DNA of 64,000 nt. Source: Pseudoips prasinana (lineage: Eukaryota > Arthropoda > Insecta > Lepidoptera > Nolidae). The translations under genes were made by a program, and so were the position numbers. The stretch lies in the NCBI GenBank assembly GCA_951640165.1, contig OX621247.1, positions 33,082,001 through 33,146,000 of the forward strand, read 5' to 3'. The notes under the pieces were generated by a model. The model worked only from the letters and a program-made list of their open reading frames with translations. It searched no databases and was not told where the DNA came from. Shown in pieces: positions 53,611 through 63,698 of the stretch (position 1 is its first letter; the number at the start of each line of letters is the position of its first letter).

Positions 53611-54244
53611 GAAGTGGCGATTGGTAATTGACTACAGAAAATTAAACAATAACATCCAAGACGATAAATTTCCCCTCCCTAATATAACCGAAATTTTGGA
53701 TTCTCTTTCAGGAGCTATATACTTTTCTACGCTTGACCTTTCTAGCGGGTACTACCAATGTGACCTTGACCCCGAAAGTCGAAAATATACAGCATTTTGT
53801 TCGGGTCAATATAAAATTGCAAATAACAGTAACACAGACAATAATTGTACTGCTTCCGTTTCAGGCCAATATCAGATGACAAGAATGCCTATGGGGTTGA
53901 AAACAAGCCCTAATGCATTTTCAAAAATGATGACTGTTGCCATGTCAGGGTTAACTTTCGAGAAATGCCTAGTTTATTTAGATGACCTTGTCGTTTTTGG
54001 AAAGTCCTTAGAAGGACACGCTAAAAATCTCATTGATGTTTTTACTCGATTACGTCAGGTCAATTTAAAATTAAATCCCCTTAAATGTAATTTCCTTAAA
54101 AAAGACATTTTATATTTAGGACATATCATATCCGGTGAAGGTGTTCTACCTGACCCTCAAAAAATTCAAGCGTTGAACAATTGGCCAGTTCCAAACAATG
54201 TAGAAGAATTGATAAAATTTTGTAGCGTTTGCGAACTATTATAG
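53611..54244 (+). pseudogene. pol: Pol part 2: reverse transcriptase core
   Basis: It resumes with KWRLVIDYRKLNN, then FSTLDLSSGYYQ with the first catalytic Asp, MPMGLKTSPNAF, and CLVYLDDLVVFG with the YLDD active-site pair (about residue 120 from the Met at 53621), followed by LGHIISGEGV. Between TAF and the MPMGL block about 20 residues are inserted, flanked by two SGQY words 60 nt apart (53801, 53861); most Ty3 RTs lack this. The frame ends at 54244 because a base is lost or gained near 54225, where sequence for NYYRKF continues in another frame. Confidence 0.9.
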
Positions 54245-56303
54245 GAAATTTATCAAAAATTTTGCGTTTATAGCGTATCCACTTACGCGCTTAACTAAGA
54301 AAAATACGCCATTTATATGGGACGAAAAATGTCAGAATGCATTTTTAAAGTTAAAATCTATTATATCTTCACCTCCCATACTTCAATATCCGGATTTTTC
54401 GACAGACCATAAGTTTATATTACAAACGGATGCTTCGCAACATTCATTGGGCGCCGTCTTATGTAACGAAAATAATAAACCTATAGCGTTTGCAAGCAGA
54501 AACCTCAATAAAGCTGAACTTAACTACCCCACAGTGGAAAAAGAGCTGTTAGCAATAGTTTGGGCTGTGAAGTATTTTCGCCCTTATTTATATGGTAGGA
54601 CTTTTATTATTCAAACCGATCATAAACCACTTATTTATTTATTTACAATGCGAGATCCCTCTAGTCGTCTCATGAAATTTAGACTTTTACTTGAAGAATA
54701 TGATTTCATCATAAAGTACATAAAAGGATCAGATAATATTATAGCTGACTCAATGTCACGCCTACCTATTACATCGACAGACTTAAAAACTATGCATGAA
54801 AGCATTATCTCTGTTATGACACGTGCACAACGTAAAAAACAATTAGACCTTCAGGATTCTCCGAGTGCTATGGTTCCTACTGACGATTGGCCTGCGCAAC
54901 CAAAAGTTGTAGAAATTCATAGTAAACCGAGAAATTCTGTAGAACTAAAATTTATTGGTACATATAAACTAAAAAGCTTACGTAAGTCTAATGAAATTGA
55001 ATTAGAGAATAAAGTGTTTTGTTATTCGTCATCTAGAATGACTTTGTTTATAAATCCAGTATCCCAATCACAACTGACGCCAGCCGCTTTTGTGAGGGAA
55101 CTGAGATATTTTTGCGAGAAAATAAATGTACTTGAATTAATTTTCATAAGATGTAAAATGTATGACGAATTTATAGAAAAAATAATTAAAGAAATTAAGA
55201 ATTACACTAATTGGTCCGGACCGCGATTGTGTATATTAAACAATGTTGAAATAATTGACAACAAAGACGACCAAAAAGTAATATTAAATGATTTTCATCT
55301 TCTACCAACTAGTGGCCACGCTGGTATAAGACGAATGTATAAAAATATCAAGAAATATTGCTTTTGGCCAGGTCTTGAACGCGATGTTAAGGAATTTATT
55401 AAGAAATGTGAGAAGTGCCAAAAGCAGAAACATAATTCTCATTATATTAAAGAACCTATGGTAATAACAACTACTGCGAATTCTTCAATGGAAAAAATTT
55501 TCCTTGACGTAGTAGGTCCATTAGATAAGGATGACTACAACTATTCGTATATACTGACTATCCAATGCGAATTAAGTAAATACGTAGAGGCATATCCTAT
55601 GTTTTCTAAAAGTTCAAATGAGATAGCGAAAAACTTTGTTAATAATTTTATACTCCGTTTTGGGATACCAGATAGAGTCGCGACTGATAGGGGTTCTGAA
55701 TTTTTATCATCAATTTTCCAGGAAACTTGTAAATTATTAAATATAACTACTCTTAACTCTACTGCATACCATCACCAAACTATAGGCTCTTTAGAGAATA
55801 CTCATAAAAATTTAGGTAATTTTTTAAGAATACAAACCGATAACCATTCGAGTTCATGGAGTACATGGTTACCCTACTGGTGCTTCGCCTACAATACGTC
55901 TGTTCATACTGCTACCAAAAATACGCCGTATGAGTTAGTATTCGGGAAACGTTGTAATATACCATCCAATTTGAATAAAAATGCAGTAGAGCCACTTTAT
56001 AACTATGACAATTATCCCTTAGAATTGAAGTACAGACTCCAAACATCACAAAAAGAAGCGTACCAAAATTTAATACAAAGTAAAATACTAAGAAAAGAGA
56101 AACATGATTCTACCTGTAATCCCATTACCTATAAGGAGAACGACTTGATACTTGTACGAAATGAGACTGGTACTAAACTTCAAAGTGTTTACAATGGACC
56201 ATACTTGGTAATCAAAGATGTTGCACCAAATGTTGAAATATTAAAAGATAATGGTAAAACCGATTTAGTACATAAGAATAGGACTAAGCTATATTATTCA
56301 TGA
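54228..56303 (+). pseudogene. pol: Pol part 3: RT end, RNase H and integrase
   Basis: The open frame from 54228 (ANYYRKFIKNFAFIAYPLT) gives the RT thumb, RNase H with LQTDASQHSLGAVL and AELNYPTVEKELLAIVWAVK, and QTDHKPL. The integrase zinc finger has ligands at about residues 284, 291, 321 and 324 counted from the Met at 54447 (H-x6-H-x29-C-x2-C). The catalytic core D354 (FLDVVG), D414 (ATDRGSEF) and E450 (GSLENTHK) has exactly 35 residues between the last two (DD35E). It ends with a basic tail at 56303. Domains are intact but cut off from the rest of Pol by the shift near 54225. The element would need enzymes from another copy. Confidence 0.92.
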
Positions 56304-56595
56304 TTATATTTTTATTATATACACATTTTACATATTTTTACTATTTTACACCTTATATTAATTGTTGTATTCAACTTAACTTTTACTCAATATAACTATA
56401 CAAAACATTGATATGTTTGCTTACGTAAATTGTAATGTTATCTAAATAAAACAAACATTTAGAACTATGTATTCAGATGTTAATAAAACCCATGCAATTG
56501 TAGTGCATAATACTGCGATTTATTTACTATGTTAGTTGTAAGTAAATAAAATAATACTGTCATATTATTTTATTTTTTTTTCCTTTCGTTGGAGG
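56304..56595. other. Retrotransposon 3' untranslated region
   Basis: AT-rich, no reading frame for an envelope. The sequence just before the 3' LTR (TTCCTTTCGTTGGAGG) is only weakly purine-rich, so the polypurine primer is poorly defined. Confidence 0.6.
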
Positions 56596-56729
56596 TGTAG
56601 TATGTAAGTTAGACATAAGTATGTATCACCCTTTCCTATTAATATAAAGCATGTTTACTTATTAATAAAGAGTTAGTTATTATCCAGCAGTCAGACCGTT
56701 TCATTGATATATCATCGCCCAACCTTACA
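56596..56729 (+). repeat. 3' LTR, 134 bp
   Basis: Identical to the 5' LTR except one base, and followed by the AGGA target copy. Confidence 0.95.
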
Positions 56730-56907
56730 AGGACAATATGAAAGACAGGTACATATTTCATATATTTTACTTACCCCGATATCGGATCGGCGTCTGACAC
56801 CGATATCGGATCGGATAATGTGAAAACGCTCTTAGTCTGTATAAAGTATCAGTGTTCGGTAATGTCAGCTTGTATGTTTCATCTGTTTACATATATCTTA
56901 TTATTGG

Positions 56908-57210
56908 CTGCCTCGCTGTTCTAGCGGTAGGTAGTCCTGGATTCAAATCCCAGGTCGTTCTAAAAGGTGATTTTCTCAGTATCAGCTCGAAGTCTCGCAG
57001 TTAGCGGTATTACACCCCCATGTATCGGAGAGCACTTGAAGCTGTCGGTCCTGCACCTGACCTCTTTCTGGTCGTCGGTCGTCGTCCCATCGGATCATGT
57101 TTTTTTGTTGTTTGCGCAGACACTTGTGCACTATAATATTTCTCGCGCAGATGGTTAATCCCTATTGAGACTGGACACCCTGGCCGAGATTTGGCCAGGA
57201 GAACATTATA
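56908..57210 (+). mobile_element. SINE family C (diverged)
   Basis: TGCCTCGCTGTTCTAGCGGTAG, B-box GGATTCAAATCCCAGG, GCTCGAAGTCTCGCAGTTAG and the tail GACTGGACACCCTGGCCGAG, with several deletions. Confidence 0.7.
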
Positions 57211-57220
57211 TCTTCTTCTA

Positions 57221-57440
57221 ATGTATAAAATTCTCGTGTCACAATGTTAGTGACTTTACTCCTCCGAAACGGCTTTACTGATTTTTACCAAATTTTTTGT
57301 GCATATTCAGTAGGTCTGAGAATCGGCTACTATCTTTTTTTCATACCCCTAAGTGACAAGGGTTGTGAACCCTTAACTGTTTTTTTTAAATTTGTGGACA
57401 TAATTTTTTGTTTTTATTTTTCTATAATGTGGCATTCAAA
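57221..57440 (+). repeat. AAAATTCTCGTGTCACAATG repeat
   Basis: GTATAAAATTCTCGTGTCAC, CTCCGAAACGGCTTTACTGA and TTTTACCAAATTTTTTGTGC look like the start of a lepidopteran Helitron-type repeat; no end was found. Confidence 0.4.
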
Positions 57441-57705
57441 ATACAAACAACCCTAATGTTTTACCCTTTTATTACCAACCCCAATTTTTTTAATAGCGAT
57501 TTTAATATTTATTTGTTCTACTGAGCTTCATTGTACATTTAATTGAGTCACTGTATGATTTACATTGAGATTTCGGGTTTTATTTCTATTGTTAAGGCAG
57601 TACAACCGGGATATATAGATATATTATATATCCTATAAATGTATCTCAAGACTACCTATGCACTGCTATCTGATCTCAAACTAAGCAGAACAAGGCAGTC
57701 ATGTA

Positions 57706-57840
57706 ACTGATACATACATACATACATAGACACACGCCTGTTTCCCAGAGAGGTAGGCAGAGACAACGGATTTCCATTTGTTACGATCTTTGCACACCTC
57801 TTTTGCCTCGATTACTGTCATACAACTGATAAACATACAT
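57706..57840 (-). repeat. LINE-like fragment
   Basis: CACGCCTGTTTCCCAGAGAG, GTAGGCAGAGACAACGGATT and ACGATCTTTGCACACCTCTT, preceded by (CATA)n. It has the look of a reversed LINE 3' end, known from general lepidopteran experience only. Confidence 0.4.
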
Positions 57841-57954
57841 ATTATAGATAAATTACAACCAGATACAGAATAAATAATCGTGCTTGTTGTATTTGTACAC
57901 TTATGTTAATGTTCCGTGAAAGTCACTCGGCACCATCAGAATTACCAGCGCTAG

Positions 57955-58125
57955 AACAATAAAATGTTCTAGCTAATGCTGAGGTGGTGCCATTTCAGAC
58001 TTGCACGGACAACAAGTGCCTTTGGTTTTCTTTTTATTTTATCTTCGGTTTTGATTGTTATTTTATATATTTGTTGTCTGTGCCATGTTTTCCGAATAAA
58101 ACTTTTTCTTTCTTTCTTTCTATAT
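57955..58125 (+). repeat. LINE 3' tail with (TTTC)n
   Basis: GCTGAGGTGGTGCCATTTCA, then TGTCTGTGCCATGTTTTCCG, then AATAAAACTTTTTCTTTCTT; it ends in a simple-repeat tail. Confidence 0.45.
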
Positions 58126-58450
58126 TACACAGAAATAAAGTTTCTGTTGAGACTAGTAGTCATCTGCCCTTTGCTATAAAATGAACACATCTCGTACTTA
58201 TTTAAGAATTTATCACAAAAACAGCATACCTAATAGGACACGTCTTATGACGATTTCGTTTCGGGAGTACATTTCATCGTAACAACTCGACGTGATAAAT
58301 TTCTAATTCACATCTGGAAACACTTCAGTGAGATCTTTTTTTTATTCGTTTGTTTATTGGAATTTTTTCTGTTAAAATGTAAGTGAGGATACGTAAAGAT
58401 AGTATAAGATTTTGTTATTAATTCTAGGGCGAATACTGAAATTAACTTGG

Positions 58451-58591
58451 GTACAGACGCCAGCACATCCAGCTACCCCAATCTGTCAAATTTCATTTAT
58501 AGATTTTCTACTTTATCACATAAGCATAAGGTTCACTTTCAATTGGGGAAATTTGACAGATTGGGGTAGCTTGATGTCCTGGCATCTGTAC
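58451..58591. mobile_element. 141 bp MITE, GTACAGACGCCAG family, best copy
   Basis: GTACAGACGCCAGCACATCC, AGCTACCCCAATCTGTCAAA at the left are mirrored by TTTGACAGATTGGGGTAGCT, TGATGTCCTGGCATCTGTAC at the right: arms of about 43 bp. Confidence 0.85.
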
Positions 58592-58887
58592 CTAAAATTT
58601 ACTTCTTTTTAGCATTCGTTTTTATAAAAACTGTCGTTGTCTGTGAGCAAGTAAGTAGAGTTAGGGCAAGGAGCTCTTTAGCTATAACAGGAGGCGATAT
58701 AGGTAAATACTTCGATCTTACAGAAAGCATATAGCTATACTATCTAATGTTATGTTATTTTTGTCGGTAAGTGTGTCAGAGCTCATGTCAGAAGAGTAAG
58801 TAACGTGGTAATGCTCGCACTGTTATACGGATCCATCAGACAGGCATGATATTACCGAATTGATAAGACGTGAGTGTCGGCGACGCC

Positions 58888-59232
58888 TATACAACATGTA
58901 ACGTAATTAACGCACACCCTCAAACACCCCAATTAGAATATTATGTTGTAATCATAAAACATACACGGAATTTTTCATTTAACATATTTATGCATTTTTA
59001 TTTACTAAATTAGTATCTAGGAATAAAGTTTATTTTTCTTTATTTTGTATTGAATGATGGAATTAGTATTAATACAAATAGAAGTCCAGGGTTAATATTA
59101 CAATAATTTCCATAGTTTTAATTATTTTGGAATAAAAAATACCTTTATTAAAAATTATATAAATCCATTCAGTAAACGGTTCTGAACAAACTATTTTCAG
59201 GATGTGCGTTAATTAAGTTACATGTTGTATAT
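58888..59232. mobile_element. 345 bp MITE, ATACAACATGTAAC ends
   Basis: TATACAACATGTAACGTAAT, TAACGCACACCCT at the left mirror AGGATGTGCGTTAATTAAGT, TACATGTTGTATAT at the right. The interior is AT-rich with no coding. Confidence 0.7.
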
Positions 59233-59249
59233 GGTCGTACGCAATAACT

Positions 59250-59490
59250 TCACTGGCTTGTTCGTCTAGTTTTAAGTGATTCTGACTGCTATTCCCAGGG
59301 ACGTGGGTTCGGTTCCCACCCGGAACAAATCTATGCGTGATGAGTCCAATTATTTGTTCTCTGTCTGGGTCTAATTTATCTTCAATATGTGTGTATTTAG
59401 AAATATAAAAGTATGTTTTTCAGTTGTCAGTTTGCCATAGTACTGTTAGTTAGATAGTAGTTTGGGATTAGATGGCGTTACCTGTGCAAA
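59250..59490 (+). mobile_element. SINE family A-like
   Basis: GGCTTGTTCGTCTAGTTTTA head, B-box GGTTCGGTTCCCACC, GTTCTCTGTCTGGGTCTAAT, then GTTTGGGATTAGATGGCGTT. Confidence 0.7.
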
Positions 59491-59635
59491 AAATTAAGAT
59501 ATTGAATAGCCAAGGTTGAATAAGAAAAAATATTATGTTTTGTGATTCTGTTAGGTTTTCTAATTAAACATTTGATTTATTGGTCAATCTCAGCTTGAAT
59601 AATAATATCTATCTGGGGACAATGTCACACAGATC

Positions 59636-59855
59636 ATCCTAGCCCCAAACTTAGCAAAGCTTGTACTATGGGTACCAGGCGACGATATACATACTTATAT
59701 AGATAGATAAATACTTATATACATAGAAAACATGCATGACTCCGAAACAAATATTCGTGTTCATCACACAAATATTTCTACTTACCGGGATTCGAACCCA
59801 GGACCACCAGCTTCGTAGGCAGGGGCACTACCAACTAGGCTATGGTGACCCTCAA
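59636..59855 (-). mobile_element. SINE family A-like (reverse)
   Basis: CCCCAAACTTAGCAAAGCTT, ATACATACTTATATAGATAG, CGGGATTCGAACCCAGGACC (strong reverse B-box) and the head to ACTAGGCTATGGTGACCC. It faces the preceding SINE, giving an inverted pair. Confidence 0.7.
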
Positions 59856-60059
59856 ACAACACTTGTGTGCCTGGCAACACACGATAGAAGTGTAAACTTT
59901 AAACTTCTTGTCACACAGCAAACATGGCTGGTGACGCTTAGAGTGAAGTACACACGATTCAGTGCGGCCGAGTATAAAAATCGTGACGCTTCACTTACGT
60001 TCACTCTGCAAAATCTTATCAATACAGTTTTTACTTCAAAATGCACTTATTTAATGGTC

Positions 60060-60215
60060 AAGATTTATTTCAGTCAGGTCAAAGACACCGGAGAAGATGA
60101 AACGTGGGCCAGCCCCCTATAAGATGGATCGAAGATCTTGTGAAGGTCGCTAAAAGCCGCTGGAAACGGGTATCGCAAGACTGGCTATTGTAGAGATCTT
60201 TGAAGGAGGCTTTTT
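60060..60215 (+). mobile_element. RTE-type LINE 3' end
   Basis: ACGTGGGCCAGCCCCCTATA, AGATGGATCGAAGATCTTGT, GGTATCGCAAGACTGGCTAT; it ends before the mariner. Frames are broken. Confidence 0.65.
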
Positions 60216-60243
60216 CTATGTATATAATTTTAATATAATAATA

Positions 60244-61525
60244 GGTCTTTACCTATGAAATTGCCGTTTTGTATGAAAAAATTTAAACGAATTTTTTTCA
60301 TGAATTTTTTTATTTGTATTAATCGAAGTAATCACCCATGCAATCAATGCATCTTTGCCATCGCAGTGGCAGTTTATTGATGCCCTTCTTAAAGAAATCA
60401 GCTGGACGGGAGGCAACAAATTCTTCAAAGGCATTTTGTACTGCCTCTCGGGTATTGAATTTTTTTCCCGCCAAGAAGTTATCCAAATTCTGGAAAAAGT
60501 AGTAGTCTGTAGGCGCAAGGTCTGGTGAGTAGGGCGGATGACGGAGAGCTTCCAACCCCAGTTCTTGCAACTTGGAGACCGTCTGCTGTGCAGTATGAGG
60601 TTGCGCGTTGTCGTGCAGGAGCAGCGGAGACGAGCGATTGACCAATGCTGGTTGGAGATGCGCCAGCTTCTCCATCATTGTGCTCAGTTCTTCACAGTAC
60701 ACATCTGCAGTAATGCTCACCCCGTTTGGTAAGAAGCTGTGATGAATCACACCGGCGCTAGACCACCAAACAGTGACCATCACTTTTCTAGGGGTAAGTT
60801 TTCGTTTAGGGCATTGTTTAGGTGCTGAACCAGGATCCAACCAACTTGCTGAGCGCTTGCGGTTATCAAACAGAATCCATTTTTCATCGCAGGTAACAAT
60901 GCGGTTCAAAATTCCTTCATTTGTGTGTCTGTTGAGCAGTGCAAGGCACGTCTCGACGCGTACTTCGCGCTGGCGATCATTGAGTTCGTGGGGCACCCAT
61001 TTGTCAAGCTTTTTTACCTTGCCAATTTGACGCAAATGGACCAATATTGTTTTGACGCTAACGTCGAAAGCTGCTGCTAATTCAGCCGTAGATTGTGTAT
61101 CATCAGCTTCCACAACCGCCTTTAATTCGTCATTGTCGACCAAAGTCTTCGGACGACCGCGAGGTTCATTTTTCAGGTCGAAATTTCCAGAACGGAAGCG
61201 AGCAAACCAATAACAGGTGGTGCGTTGGTTTGTAGTGTTAGCTCCGTAAACGTCGTTGATGTTGCGTGCCGCTTGTGCCGCGTTGCTGCCACGACGGTAC
61301 TCATATTCCATAATTACTCGAATTTTTAACGTATCCATGATGACGAAAAAGATTGAAATGCGATGAAAATGTAACACTAATCAATAAAGAAATGACTACT
61401 TTTGGAAAAAAGAATCCATGTTTTTAAAATAAAATTAATTTGAAATTAGAATTCTTAGCCAAACAAAAATTATTTTGATTTGAAATGGCCAGTACTGCAG
61501 AACGGCAATTTCATAGGTAAAGACC
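60244..61525 (-). mobile_element. Full-length mariner element
   Basis: The 1282 bp element has terminal inverted repeats GGTCTTTACCTATGAAATTG (then CCGTT) at both ends and the TA target duplication at 60242-60243 and 61526-61527. One complete transposase gene fills most of it. Both ends match perfectly over the first 25 bp, so the copy could still be mobile. Confidence 0.95.
60319..61338 (-). CDS. Mariner transposase (DD34D), intact
   Basis: Cut-and-paste transposase that binds the element's ends and inserts it at TA. From the Met codon at 61338 it is 339 residues, the usual mariner length; an upstream in-frame ATG (61377) would add 13 residues and is less likely. N-terminal helix-turn-helix DNA binding: YRRGSNAAQAARNINDVYG and a second helix-turn-helix before VKKLDKWVPHEL, the mariner linker. 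Catalytic triad: VTCDEKWILFDN, LLLHDNAQPHTA and YSPDLAPTDYYFF, with exactly 34 residues between the last two Asp. It ends with PLRWQRCIDCMGDYFD. No stop or frameshift. The TTNQRT and KKLDKWVPHEL blocks resemble the cecropia-type subfamily (Hsmar1-like) by memory. No intron or promoter is expected beyond the terminal repeat. Confidence 0.95.
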   Translation of the reverse strand: MDTLKIRVIMEYEYRRGSNAAQAARNINDVYGANTTNQRTTCYWFARFRSGNFDLKNEPRGRPKTLVDNDELKAVVEADDTQSTAELAAAFDVSVKTILVHLRQIGKVKKLDKWVPHELNDRQREVRVETCLALLNRHTNEGILNRIVTCDEKWILFDNRKRSASWLDPGSAPKQCPKRKLTPRKVMVTVWWSSAGVIHHSFLPNGVSITADVYCEELSTMMEKLAHLQPALVNRSSPLLLHDNAQPHTAQQTVSKLQELGLEALRHPPYSPDLAPTDYYFFQNLDNFLAGKKFNTREAVQNAFEEFVASRPADFFKKGINKLPLRWQRCIDCMGDYFD

Positions 61526-61682
61526 TAATATATATAATTTACTCTCTCAAAAGGTTAAAAATATGTACATTTCAAATGGTCTTAAATGTCTAGAGATAAC
61601 CTTGTATTATTATTAACCTAGAGCTGGAGTCTATAGTAGGTTCAAGACCTTTATCGAACGTACTAAGTATTTAATTTAATTA

Positions 61683-61760
61683 TATTCTGTGTATGTGTGT
61701 CTGTGTGAGCGCGTATGCGTGTGTATGTGTGTGTGTGAGAGTGTGTGCGTGAGAGGGTTA
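61683..61760. repeat. (TG)n-rich microsatellite
   Basis: Interrupted TGTG/GTGCG repeats. The open frame rich in Val/Cys over it is a by-product. Confidence 0.85.
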
Positions 61761-62027
61761 ATGTGTTTATGTACAATGACGGTAAGTTATTTAAGTGTGA
61801 TAATAAGTTTTTATATTTTATATTTCTCTATTATTATATGTGTTATGTGTCCATGGACGTCTTTCGGCTGATACTATAATGATGATACAGCTTACAACGG
61901 TCCTTACAGCCACGGTGATAATAAAGTTACGTAGAAGACCAAGTAAATACTGTCACTCTCTGTAATTCCGCCAAAGTACGTATAAAATGTCATAAATCAA
62001 AATATATACGTAAGCTATCTTTTCTTA

Positions 62028-62338
62028 TCTATACAAATAAATAAAATTGGATTGTCTGTTTGTAATATTGAAATAACCGGTTTTTACTACATTAATATGA
62101 ATATATATACGGTACATACACCAAAATGACATTTTTTACAATTTTTGTCTGTTTGTCTGTCTGTTTGTTCCGGCTAATCTCTGAAATGGCTGGACCGATT
62201 TTGACGGGACTTTATTGGCAGGTAGCTGATGTAATAAGGAGTAACTTAGGCATCTTTTATTTTAGAAAAAGTCTTTTATTTTACAAGAAAAACGAAATAA
62301 ACTAATTAACACGCGGACGAAGTCGCGGGCACAGCTAG
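62028..62338 (+). mobile_element. Non-autonomous Helitron
   Basis: TCTATACAAATAAATAAAAT start and the CGCGGACGAAGTCGCG hairpin with GGCACAGCTAG end. Nearly the same sequence as 12549-12861. Confidence 0.85.
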
Positions 62339-62409
62339 TTTCCAATAAATTCGTACAGCTTTTGCTACCAACATCCATTGAAATTAAATTCCGGTCCATC
62401 CAACGCAAA

Positions 62410-62700
62410 TAGGTTAAAAATAAAAATAAAAAGGGTTTTTATTCACGTAGACTTTAAAAACGCGCTTGTAAATAGTCAGAACATGTTTGTAGTAATATAG
62501 TTGTATACATTATTATTTTAGTAACATAGATATTTAGGTACACATTGTATTGATTGTATGAAAACATTTATAAAATTTATTTTATTATACGAATGACATT
62601 TAGCTAGCTCGAATCAAGTTATTGTCAGATTATGTTTAATTATCTAGTTTAGATCTAATATTTTTACTACATATTGTCAATGGTTCTGTCTATATTAAGG
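62410..62700 (-). repeat. LINE 3'-UTR-like repeat
   Basis: GGTTTTTATTCACGTAGACT, GCGCTTGTAAATAGTCAGAA, TAGATATTTAGGTACACATT and TGGTTCTGTCTATATTAAGG, as at 21700-22020. A GGAAGAGATCGCTTTTAGTG LINE tail fragment follows (62705-62760). Confidence 0.6.
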
Positions 62701-63278
62701 TATTATTAAGCCTGGAAGAGATCGCTTTTAGTGATAAGGCCGCCAATTCTAAAATAATGCTCTACGCATATTGTACTGTTTATATTCCTTATGCACTAAA
62801 GTGTACTTCTTCTTCTTTCCATAAAAAAATCCATAGCACGCATTTGTAGCAACAGTAAACCATATTCTAAATACACGGACCCGTCTTACTCCTACTAAGT
62901 TGCCAAACCATGTTGGCAAGCTCCAAACTTCATTAAATTTTAATACAGAAGTTATAGTATTCATCAAACCAGGGTGTGTCTACCAATTTAACAACATCTG
63001 GTAAGTTTTAAACTTGATGTGACCTTTTCAATCTGTAGCCAATTAATGTTGAAACTGCGCTTAAGCAAATTAAAAGTTTGAGTTGTTTGAGGAAATCTTG
63101 TTTGACAGCAAAATTATATAGAAGTTTTAGCCGGAAGTAGTACCTACACAGTTGGCTCTAAAGGTACCAACTAAGTTTATAATATGCACTAACCATCAAC
63201 TTACTCGTGTGGGCAATGGTTAACCTCGTGTTATATATAGTCCTCCTTATCGATTTCGATAACGGCGACCCTTCGAAA

Positions 63279-63698
63279 TCACCTTCTTTGGTGTGCCCTT
63301 AGATGGCTAGCTAGACCGAACTTAGTTTTAAATACTCGGTCACAACTAGGACAATAAAGTTGGCCTGCCATGTTGTATGTATACATATAGGTGGGCTTAG
63401 GCTTCTCTTTGCGTACTCGGCGTTTCTCAGTTAACGATTTGTGGCGCTTTTCTTCGAAACAACTTATGCATTTGTGAATAGTAGAGCGCCAAGACGACCT
63501 GTGTAAAGCGAGCCTCTCCCAATCTGTAGGGTCAATAGCGCAAGCGTTTAGATGCCTCTTGAGTACATCCTTATAGCGGAGATGTTGACCACCTTGTTTC
63601 CGCTTACCTTCTGCCATCTCAGAGTAAAATACTGCTTTGGGTAAACGGTGGTCTTCCATGCGGAGGACGTGACCACACCACCTGAGCTGACGCTGCAT
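63279..63698 (-). pseudogene. LINE protein C-terminus with C2H2 finger
   Basis: An open segment of 139 codons. QRQLRWCGHVLRMEDHRLPK, then GKRKQGGQ..RYKDVLKRHL, DPTDWERLALHRSSWRS and a final finger YCPSCDRVFKTKFGLASHLR (C-x2-C-x12-H-x3-H) match the C-terminal tail of a group of animal non-LTR retrotransposon proteins. The polymerase part is absent from the neighbouring sequence, so it is a 3' fragment. Upstream (63699-63780) the frame is interrupted. Confidence 0.75.

Larger units (their letters stand above)
50437..56729 (+). mobile_element. Ty3/gypsy LTR retrotransposon, recent but defective
   Basis: Two 134 bp LTRs differ at one base. The 4 bp target duplication AGGA lies at 50433-50436 and 56730-56733. 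Order: LTR, tRNA primer site, small membrane-protein frame, gag, protease, RT, RNase H, integrase, LTR. Pol has two breaks: a LINE-tail insertion (about 53453-53610) and a one-base shift near 54225. There is no frame large enough for an envelope gene between integrase and the 3' LTR. The near-identical LTRs show a young insertion, so the breaks are recent or were inherited from a defective parent. Confidence 0.95.
50072..56831. mobile_element. PIF/Harbinger-like element split by a Ty3 retrotransposon
   Basis: The left end GTGCGTTTTCACATTATCC.. and right end ..GGATAATGTGAAAACGCTC form inverted repeats of about 35 bp (continuing GATCCGATATCGGTGTC). They are flanked by TTA on both sides (50069-50071 and 56832-56834), the 3 bp target duplication usual for PIF/Harbinger. 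Without the retrotransposon it is under 500 bp. Its interior has further ATATCGG-rich inverted sequence and the start of a reading frame at 50220. Confidence 0.8.

Noticed and set aside
56304..56595. Envelope gene after integrase (errantivirus-like)
   Set aside because: Only 292 bp separate the integrase stop from the 3' LTR and no long frame is present; the element is not env-bearing in this copy.
59736..60122. 128-codon open frame
   Set aside because: It runs across the reverse B-box of a SINE and into an RTE tail, so it is a chance frame over repeats.
60538..61030. Plus-strand frames within the mariner
   Set aside because: They are antisense to the transposase, whose minus-strand frame shows the DD34D motifs.
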